From assembly GCF_946404925.1 (NCBI RefSeq), contig NZ_CAMJFM010000022.1, positions 1 to 38,226 on the forward strand: 38,226 nucleotides of DNA, read 5' to 3'. Origin of the DNA: an uncultured Prevotella sp. (GTDB lineage Bacteria > Bacteroidota > Bacteroidia > Bacteroidales > Bacteroidaceae). A program made the translations under genes and the position numbers. Under the pieces are notes generated by a model. That model did no database searches and was not told the origin of the DNA. It worked only from the letters and a program-made list of their open reading frames with translations. This document shows positions 32,547 through 38,226 of this stretch, one piece after another (position 1 is the first letter of the stretch; each line of letters starts with the position of its first letter).

Positions 32547-32548
32547 AT
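32528..32548 (+). repeat. Heptameric array at lpxB stop / DUF5020 start
   Basis: ATTAAAC, GTTAAAC, ATTAAAT: three units of period 7, covering the last lpxB codons (RLNVKH) and its TAA stop. It ends three bases before the DUF5020 start. It is the most divergent member of the array family (RTTAAAY in place of RTGANNN). Confidence 0.55.
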
Positions 32549-32551
32549 AAA

Positions 32552-33253
32552 ATGAAAAAGATTGTTTTTATGGCGTTGATGGCTGTAGCAGCTCTCAGCG
32601 CAAATGCACAGAATGTGCAGGTTCATTATGACTTCGGTCGCCATTTGTATTCTGACCAGGAGAACGGTCGCCAGAGTGTTACCGTTACCCTCGAGCAGTT
32701 CAAGGCCGACCAGTGGGGTTCGTGGTACTACTTTGTTGATCTCGACTTGAGCAACAAGTTCATGGAGGGTGCTTATACCGAGATTTCGCGCGAGTTCAAT
32801 ATCGGCAATAAGGGTTTTGCTGCCCACGTAGAGTACGATGGCGGCTTGAATCGCTTTGGTTCGTTCCAGCAGGCTGCCCTGGTTGGTGCTGCCTATAACG
32901 GCCACACTGCCGACTTCTCTAAGACCTGGAGTGCCCAGCTGATGTACAAGCGCTACTTCAAGAGCTACGATTATACATCGGCTTACAATTCAGTACAGCT
33001 CACTGGTGTTTGGGGGCTCAACTTTGCCGACAAAAAGTGCACCTTCTCTGGTTTCATCGATCTGTGGCGTGGCGAGAAGGCCAATGGTAATGGTCAGCTG
33101 GTGATTCTCTCAGAGCCCCAGTTCTGGTACAACATCACCAACCACTTCAGTGTTGGTACTGAGGTTGAAATCAGCAATAACTTCATCTACAACACTTACG
33201 ATGATAAGTCATTCTTTATCAATCCAACCCTCGCAGTTAAGTGGAACTTCTAA
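32552..33253 (+). CDS. DUF5020 (Tsx-like) outer-membrane protein
   Basis: A 233-aa exported protein with signal peptide (cleaved after SANA). The core VQVHYDFGRHLYS followed by EQFKADQWGSWYYFVDLDLSNK is the signature of DUF5020, a Bacteroidota family that looks like the nucleoside channel Tsx. Beta strands continue to a C-terminal aromatic (VKWNF), as in BAM substrates. It is five bases after the lpxB stop. If it is a nucleoside channel it would fit surE upstream, whose product is a nucleoside; this is inference. Confidence 0.8.
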   Translation: MKKIVFMALMAVAALSANAQNVQVHYDFGRHLYSDQENGRQSVTVTLEQFKADQWGSWYYFVDLDLSNKFMEGAYTEISREFNIGNKGFAAHVEYDGGLNRFGSFQQAALVGAAYNGHTADFSKTWSAQLMYKRYFKSYDYTSAYNSVQLTGVWGLNFADKKCTFSGFIDLWRGEKANGNGQLVILSEPQFWYNITNHFSVGTEVEISNNFIYNTYDDKSFFINPTLAVKWNF

Positions 33254-33262
33254 ATAAACATT

Positions 33263-33290
33263 AAATCCCCGCCAGTCACGGCGGGGATTT
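33263..33290. terminator. Hairpin terminator after DUF5020 gene
   Basis: An 11-bp stem (33263-33273 with 33280-33290; core AATCCCCGCC) around AGTCAC, followed by ATTATTTC. It lies between the convergent DUF5020 gene and the minus-strand repeat protein. The stem core is the same as at 20064-20087. Confidence 0.82.
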
Positions 33291-33291
33291 A

Positions 33292-36200
33292 TTATTTCAC
33301 TACATATTTCTTTCTATTCCTTATATATAAGCCTTTCTGAGTGGGCTTGTTGATTTGTCGGCCATCGATGGTGTACCACTTATTGCTGGTGGTCTCGATG
33401 TCGTGGCGGCTGCCAGTTGTTTCATTCTTGATTTCAACGATGCCTGTGATGGTCTGGTTAGTTTCCTGACTGATCAGTCCGCCCGAAGCCTTTGTGGCCG
33501 ATTTCGATGATGATACGCTCTTTGCCTTCACTTTGACCGAACGGATACTACCGGGTGCGCGGTCGCGTTTACCCACGCGGGTTCCGTCCCATCTGCGTGC
33601 TGCAGCCGCTTTCTTAACCAGATACAACCAGCAGTAAGTCGCATCGGTCAGTTCGTACGCTATCTCTTCCTGTCCGGAGTTCAGCTTCACGCTTGGGTTG
33701 TCGCCTATCTTCAGGTGGAACTCATAGCCTTCCTCGGCCTCCTGGTCAATCTTAATCACACCCTCACCACCTTGTACTATGAATGTCAGTCCGATAAAGT
33801 TCTCGGCATAGTCGCTGCTACCCACGGTTGTGGTGTTGTTGATAGTGGCGGTGGCTATCTTCTCCACATCCTCATCGGTCATCGGGTCAACCACGCTAAT
33901 GGTGTTTGTCTCTGGGTCGTAACCCTGTCCGTCGGTTCCCTCAGGCAGTGTGTAGAAAATGTTGTTCACGTTGGCGCTCGTCAGGTCAACCGTTGCAGTC
34001 GAACCATCGGGGTTGGCCGTGGTAAAGTCGTCTGGATTCAGTGTCTCGTTTTCATCGCCGGTCAGTGGTTGCAGTGGTGGCCCCACGGTCAGTGTGTCAG
34101 CCACAATGCCCAGACTGTCTGTCATCTGTCCGCCCGTGTATTTCGCTTTCTCTGGCTTCAGTGGCTGCAGACTGAACTCGTAGCTCACACTGCTAAAGCC
34201 TGTTATGGCGCTTTCGCCGGCGGTGTTGCCTATTGTTACTGTTCCGGGGAAGTTACTATCGCAGGTAAACAGCAGTGTTCCGGTGTTTTCGCTGTTGCCT
34301 TGGTTGTTATAGAAAATCTTCTTCAGTCTGTTGTCGTTGCTCAGGTGAATCTTCAGCTCCGGTCTGCGACTCTCAATGGTCAGTCCCTCGTTCGATCCAA
34401 TCACCAACAGGGTGTTCTCGTCGGGGTTGAAGATAAAGCTTGGTGTTGCTCTCTCCTTGCCCTCTTCACCTGCGCCTTCATCGCCCAGAATGTCGTCTTT
34501 ATTGTCCTCGTCTGCCTCTGTCTCGCCAATCCAAACGCCATATCCCTTGGCTTTACCTCTGCTCACGGTCAGCACATATTGTGCCTCGCTGGCTTCGTGG
34601 TTTGTGTCGCCTGCCGATGCAGCCTTGATGGTTGTCTCACCAATTCCAGCCAGTGTCACTGCGCCTGCCTCGCTGATTGTCGCCACGGCGGTGTTACTGC
34701 TGGTGTATGTCACTGTCAGACTGTTGGGGTTGCTCAACTCAGGCGCAGTCCATCCGTCGCCATTCAACTCGGCTGAGGCTGTAGTGGCTGAGTAGGAGAG
34801 TCCTCCTGCCGCCTTGGCGATGCTGACGGTTGCGCTATCGGCGATGACGTCGTAATTGTCTTGCGTTACCTGATAATATACCTTGTATGTGCCCGCATCG
34901 GTATATGTGGGCGATGTTTCAAGCTCGTAGATGTCTTTCTTCGTTCCGTACATCACCTTTGCCCCCTCGGGTGCAGTAACTGTGATGCCGTGGTCCTTGC
35001 CATCATAAGTGCCGCTGTATCCCTCAGCTGTCACTGTCATACTTGCGGCGGTGATAGTGAATGTGGCCATAGCCTCTGCACTGTTGTAGTTAGTGGTTTC
35101 AGCTATTGTAGCCTTGATGGTGTGAGTACCAACGGCTGTGGGTACATCCGATGTGAATGCTTCAGCTCCCTCGGCCATGTAAGTATAGGTGACTTCGCCA
35201 TTACCGGTATTGCCCGTTACGCTTGGTTCATTGGCTGTTGCCCCGTATGTCCATCCCTCGAGTGTAACCGTCGGGGTGATGCCGGCCTTGCTGATTTCTA
35301 CTGTAGCACTATCTGCCACGGTGGTGTAGTTATTCATCGTAACCTGATAGTGCACCTTGTATGTTCCGGCATCGGTATATGTGGGCGATGTTTCCAGGTC
35401 GTAGGTGCCCTTTTTTGTTCCGTGCATCACCTTTGCCCCCTCGGGTGCAGTAACTGTGATTCCGTGGCCCTCGCCATCGTATGTTCCGCTGTATCCTTCG
35501 GCAGTTACGGTCATACTTGCGGCGGTGATAGTGAATGTGTTTGTTGCCTCTGCACCATTGTAGTTAGTGGTTTCGACTATTGTAGCCTTGATGGTGTGAG
35601 TACCAACGGCTGTGGGTACATCCGATGTGAATGCTTCAGCTCCCTCGGCCATGTAAGTATAGGTGACTTCGCCATTACCGGTATTGCCCGTTACGCTTGG
35701 TTCATTGGCTGTTGCCCCGTATGTCCATCCCTCGAGTGTAACCGTCGGGGTGATGCCGGCCTTGCTGATTTCTACTGTAGCACTATCTGCCACGGTGGTG
35801 TAGTTATTCATCGTAACCTGATAATGAACCATGTATGTGCCTGCATCGGTGTATGTGGGTGATTCTGTAAGATTGTATGTTCCCTTCTGGGTTCCGTACT
35901 TTACTGTAGCACCCTCAGGAGCTGTAACAGTTATTCCATGGGCCTTTTCGTCATAAGTTCCTTCATACCCATTGGCTGTAACAGTCATCGTTGCCGCAGT
36001 GATGGTGAATGTGGTTGTTGCTGTACCTGAATAAGTTCGAACTCCTGTTATTGTGACTTCTTTCTCACCAACGTTGGTACAGTCTTCATTGTAGCTTATA
36101 CTGTAATCAGTGTTAGCTGTCAAATCCTTACCGCTCAGTTTTACGCTTACTATTGCAGGTTTGTGTTCCTTCCCGTCGTAAGTATAACTTGTCTCTTCCT

Positions 36201-36621
36201 GTGTTATCTCAGCTCCGCTTATGCTTATACGACTCTGAAAGTCTGCTGTTACCTCATAGTCGTAGTTTTCATCGTCTACCTCGAAAGTGTATGTGGTAGC
36301 AGCGCTTGGATCTGCATCTGGATTGGTTGCAGATATTATTACTATATCATCTATTTCAACTCGTGTACGCGCTTGTGCATGAGTACCGCTAAGTGTTTTA
36401 ACCACCGTGATTTTTTCGGTAGTTATATAATTACCATTGGTTGGAGTCAGTGTCAGAGTAGCTATGTTTTCGCTGATGGAACCAACTATTGTACCTGCGG
36501 CAGTTTGGGTGCTGTTGTTGCCGTTAAGCTTATATGTGTATGCAAACTCCCCTTTAGCCAAGGTGGTTATACTCAGCAGCAGTGCTGCTATAATTGTTAT
36601 GTATTTAGTGTAATATCTCAT
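33292..36621 (-). CDS. Large repeat-containing secreted surface protein
   Basis: A 1109-aa exported protein: signal peptide (IIAALLLSITTLA), a unique N-terminal ~210 residues, then alternating Ig/MBG-like modules A1 (211-288), B1 (289-368), A2 (369-446), B2 (447-526) and A3 (527-604). A modules read TVTAxGYxGTYD...; B modules read ITPTVTLEGWTYGATAN.... Next are a Big2-like module (605-690) and a YGVWIGETE...DDILG module known from Prevotella surface proteins, an Ala/Arg-rich linker, and the tail GRQINKPTQKGLYIRN then RKKYVVK. It is likely an adhesin or surface stalk. The RBS AGGAAAGGAAT is nine bases before ATG 36621. It is 19 bases after its paralogue at 36641. Confidence 0.85.
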   Translation of the reverse strand: MRYYTKYITIIAALLLSITTLAKGEFAYTYKLNGNNSTQTAAGTIVGSISENIATLTLTPTNGNYITTEKITVVKTLSGTHAQARTRVEIDDIVIISATNPDADPSAATTYTFEVDDENYDYEVTADFQSRISISGAEITQEETSYTYDGKEHKPAIVSVKLSGKDLTANTDYSISYNEDCTNVGEKEVTITGVRTYSGTATTTFTITAATMTVTANGYEGTYDEKAHGITVTAPEGATVKYGTQKGTYNLTESPTYTDAGTYMVHYQVTMNNYTTVADSATVEISKAGITPTVTLEGWTYGATANEPSVTGNTGNGEVTYTYMAEGAEAFTSDVPTAVGTHTIKATIVETTNYNGAEATNTFTITAASMTVTAEGYSGTYDGEGHGITVTAPEGAKVMHGTKKGTYDLETSPTYTDAGTYKVHYQVTMNNYTTVADSATVEISKAGITPTVTLEGWTYGATANEPSVTGNTGNGEVTYTYMAEGAEAFTSDVPTAVGTHTIKATIAETTNYNSAEAMATFTITAASMTVTAEGYSGTYDGKDHGITVTAPEGAKVMYGTKKDIYELETSPTYTDAGTYKVYYQVTQDNYDVIADSATVSIAKAAGGLSYSATTASAELNGDGWTAPELSNPNSLTVTYTSSNTAVATISEAGAVTLAGIGETTIKAASAGDTNHEASEAQYVLTVSRGKAKGYGVWIGETEADEDNKDDILGDEGAGEEGKERATPSFIFNPDENTLLVIGSNEGLTIESRRPELKIHLSNDNRLKKIFYNNQGNSENTGTLLFTCDSNFPGTVTIGNTAGESAITGFSSVSYEFSLQPLKPEKAKYTGGQMTDSLGIVADTLTVGPPLQPLTGDENETLNPDDFTTANPDGSTATVDLTSANVNNIFYTLPEGTDGQGYDPETNTISVVDPMTDEDVEKIATATINNTTTVGSSDYAENFIGLTFIVQGGEGVIKIDQEAEEGYEFHLKIGDNPSVKLNSGQEEIAYELTDATYCWLYLVKKAAAARRWDGTRVGKRDRAPGSIRSVKVKAKSVSSSKSATKASGGLISQETNQTITGIVEIKNETTGSRHDIETTSNKWYTIDGRQINKPTQKGLYIRNRKKYVVK
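34810..35991 (-). repeat. 474-bp tandem A-B module repeats in the surface protein gene
   Basis: Module pairs A1-B1 (35518-35991) and A2-B2 (35044-35517) and module A3 (34810-35043). The B modules of both pairs are identical over more than 200 bases (for example 35107-35340 and 35581-35814), while A1 is closer to the A modules of the neighbouring gene than to A2 or A3. The repeats are large enough for homologous recombination. Confidence 0.9.
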
Positions 36622-36640
36622 ATCGCTATTCCTTTCCTAA

Positions 36641-38226
36641 TTATTTCAAAACCACTTTCTTTCCGTTATTAATGTAGAGTCCCTTCTTGGTTGGTTTGTC
36701 TATCCTGTTGCCGTTCAAGTCGAACCAGATGTCCTTTGTCAATTGATCATTATCTACTGTCTGTATTCCTGTAGAACCATTATTGCTGTTTCCTATCATC
36801 AGTTTACGTGCTCCTGATGGCTTTATCGGTCTAAGATAGCATTTCCCTGCGGGGATTGTACCTGTGGCTTTAATATATGCTCCGTTGTAGAGTATGTATA
36901 GTGTGCCATTGGCTGTTATGTCATCATATGCATACTTAAGCATATTGAAACTTATGTTTTCTGGATTTTCGGTTTCAACAGTTTCCTCAGTTTTTTCTAT
37001 CAATACTGGTGTATCCTTAGGAATGTAGCTAACAGCCTTTGTAATCAGAGTGTTTCCATCTATGTCAGTAATCATATAGGCTGCTATGCCTCCACTTGGT
37101 AGCATCATATCTGCATTGGCATTGTAGTATGATGCATATTTCTGTCCTTCGGCAAATGTTATGTCCTTTTCAGGATCAAACGTTGGATTGCTGATGGTGA
37201 ATGTGGTTGTGGCCTCTCCGCTGTTGTAGTTTGTGGTCTCGGCTATTGTTGCCTTGATGGTGTGTGTACCAACTGCAACAGGCATTGTTTCAGAGAATGT
37301 CTCCTCACCTTCGGCCTTATAAGTATAAGTAACTGTTCCGTTGCCGGTGTTACCTGTAATACTTGGTGTATTGGCCGTAGCTCCGTATGTCCACCCCTCA
37401 AGTGTAACCGTTGGGCTGATGTCAGCCTTGTTTATCACTACGGTGGCGCTATCTGCTATGGTGGTGTAGTTATCCATCGTTACCTGATAGTGAACCATGT
37501 ATGTGCCTGCATCGGTGTATGTGGGTGATTCCGTAAGGTTGTATGTTCCCTTCTGGGTTCCGTACTTTACTGTAGCACTCTCAGGAGCTGTAACAGTTAT
37601 TCCATGTGGCTTTTCGTCATAAGTTCCTTCATACCCATTGGCAGTAACAGTCATCGTTGCCGCTGTTATGTTGAATGTGGTTGTGGCCTCTCCGCTGTTG
37701 TAGTTTGTGGTCTCGGCTATTGTTGCCTTGATGGTGTGTGTACCAACTGCAACAGGCATTGTTTCAGAGAATGTCTCCTCACCTTCGGCCTTATAAGTAT
37801 AAGTAACTGTTCCGTTGCCGGTGTTACCTGTAATACTTGGTGTATTGGCCGTAGCTCCGTATGTCCACCCCTCAAGTGTAACCGTTGGGCTGATGTCAGC
37901 CTTGTTTATCACTACGGTGGCGCTATCTGCTATGGTGGTGTAGTTATCCATCGTTACCTGATAGTGAACCATATATGTGCCTGCATCAGTGTATGTGGGT
38001 GATTCCGTAAGGTTATATGTTCCCTTCTGGGTTCCATACTTTACTGTAGCACTCTCAGGAGCTGTAACTGTTATTCCATGGGGCTTTTCGTCATAAGTTC
38101 CTTCATACCCATTGGCTGTAACAGTCATCGTTGCCGCAGTGATGTTGAATGTACCTGTAGCAGTTCCGCTGTAGTTGCCTTTGAAGGTTACTGTAGCTGT
38201 GTATTCTCCTACGTTCGTACATCCAT
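36641..38226 (-). CDS. Paralogous repeat-containing surface protein, 5' part missing
   Basis: A frame open from the window edge to the stop at 36641; the start lies beyond 38226. The visible ~528 residues begin GCTNVGEYTATVTF, continue with two almost identical A'-B' module pairs (from 38131 down to about 37184), and end with a C-terminal domain. That domain includes SYIPKDTPVLIEKT and GTIPAGKCYL and the tail GNRIDKPTKKGLYINN then GKKVVLK. It is the paralogue of the gene at 33292, whose unique N-terminal module ends similarly (EDCTNVGEKEVTI). ATG 38128 lies inside a repeat and is not the true start. It is upstream of the 33292 gene, 19 bases apart, so the two are co-transcribed. Confidence 0.85.
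   Translation of the reverse strand, partial: GCTNVGEYTATVTFKGNYSGTATGTFNITAATMTVTANGYEGTYDEKPHGITVTAPESATVKYGTQKGTYNLTESPTYTDAGTYMVHYQVTMDNYTTIADSATVVINKADISPTVTLEGWTYGATANTPSITGNTGNGTVTYTYKAEGEETFSETMPVAVGTHTIKATIAETTNYNSGEATTTFNITAATMTVTANGYEGTYDEKPHGITVTAPESATVKYGTQKGTYNLTESPTYTDAGTYMVHYQVTMDNYTTIADSATVVINKADISPTVTLEGWTYGATANTPSITGNTGNGTVTYTYKAEGEETFSETMPVAVGTHTIKATIAETTNYNSGEATTTFTISNPTFDPEKDITFAEGQKYASYYNANADMMLPSGGIAAYMITDIDGNTLITKAVSYIPKDTPVLIEKTEETVETENPENISFNMLKYAYDDITANGTLYILYNGAYIKATGTIPAGKCYLRPIKPSGARKLMIGNSNNGSTGIQTVDNDQLTKDIWFDLNGNRIDKPTKKGLYINNGKKVVLK
37184..38131 (-). repeat. 474-bp tandem A'-B' module repeats in the paralogue
   Basis: Two pairs, 37658-38131 and 37184-37657. 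About 300 contiguous bases are identical between them (for example 37200-37480 and 37674-37954), with a handful of substitutions in the A' module. Encoded residues are nearly identical in both pairs. Confidence 0.9.

Noticed and set aside
34861..35862. 333-codon plus-strand frame with repeating Cys-rich peptide
   Set aside because: Antisense to the A-B modules, its internal repetition is only the reflection of the repeated coding DNA. The same occurs at 37262-38002.
1..38226. CRISPR array, insertion sequence, prophage or defence genes
   Set aside because: No regularly spaced direct repeats with unique spacers, and no transposase, integrase, phage or restriction gene was seen. The 7-nt and 9-nt arrays have no spacers and the 474-bp repeats are coding.

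Overview
The window is a gene-dense stretch of chromosome from a member of the Bacteroidota, most likely Bacteroidales of the Prevotella type. Four things point there: promoters with a TAnnTTTG -7 box and a TTG/TTTG -33 box; lineage-restricted families (DUF3316, DUF5020, DUF5683, a tricorn-like S41 protease, and secreted proteins ending in a KGxYIxxGKKxVxK-type tail); housekeeping genes of Bacteroidota type; and short AT-rich repeats between genes. I see no prophage, insertion sequence, CRISPR array or defence island. Family names come from recognition of the translated sequence, not from database searches.

Layout. 1-92: the 3' end of a 5S rRNA gene and its terminator, closing an rRNA operon. 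108-1223: an orphan sensor histidine kinase. 1416-4075 (+): DUF177-rpmF-fabH-era, behind a TAACTTTG promoter and a foldable leader. 4218-7028 (+): der, a small lipoprotein and an outer-membrane barrel, meeting the next unit head-on at strong hairpins. 7187-11822 (-): a 748-aa lipoprotein, an OmpA-family porin, a terminator, and a secreted protein. 12032-12112 (-): tRNA-Leu(UAG). 12275-16759 (-): topoisomerase IV subunit A, DUF3316 and an S41 peptidase. 16865-19561 (-): alaS, divergent from a MerR-type regulator (19706-20056, +). 20096-30436 (-): seven closely packed genes, parA-parB-DUF5683-mltD-like-spoT-pectinesterase-tricorn. 30558-33253 (+): surE, lpxB and a DUF5020 Tsx-like protein. 33292-38226 (-): two tandem paralogous surface proteins built of near-identical Ig-like repeats; the upstream one runs off the window.

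The genes join translation and ribosome biogenesis (rRNA, rpmF, era, der, alaS, tRNA-Leu), envelope lipid synthesis (fabH, lpxB), chromosome topology and segregation (parC, parAB), the stringent response (spoT), and a large secreted or outer-membrane complement.

The least expected content is repetitive. Short arrays with a strict 7-nt period (RTGANNN on one strand) occur at nine places at gene edges. In four genes they are coding: they supply the hydrophobic core of three signal peptides (S41 peptidase, pectinesterase, MltD-like protein) and a linker inside lpxB. In two genes the start codon region lies between two opposed arrays, with similar sequence inside, which looks like a dispersed cassette that donates secretion signals. 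A second family has a 9-nt period (ACGGATTNT) arranged as inverted arrays between genes.
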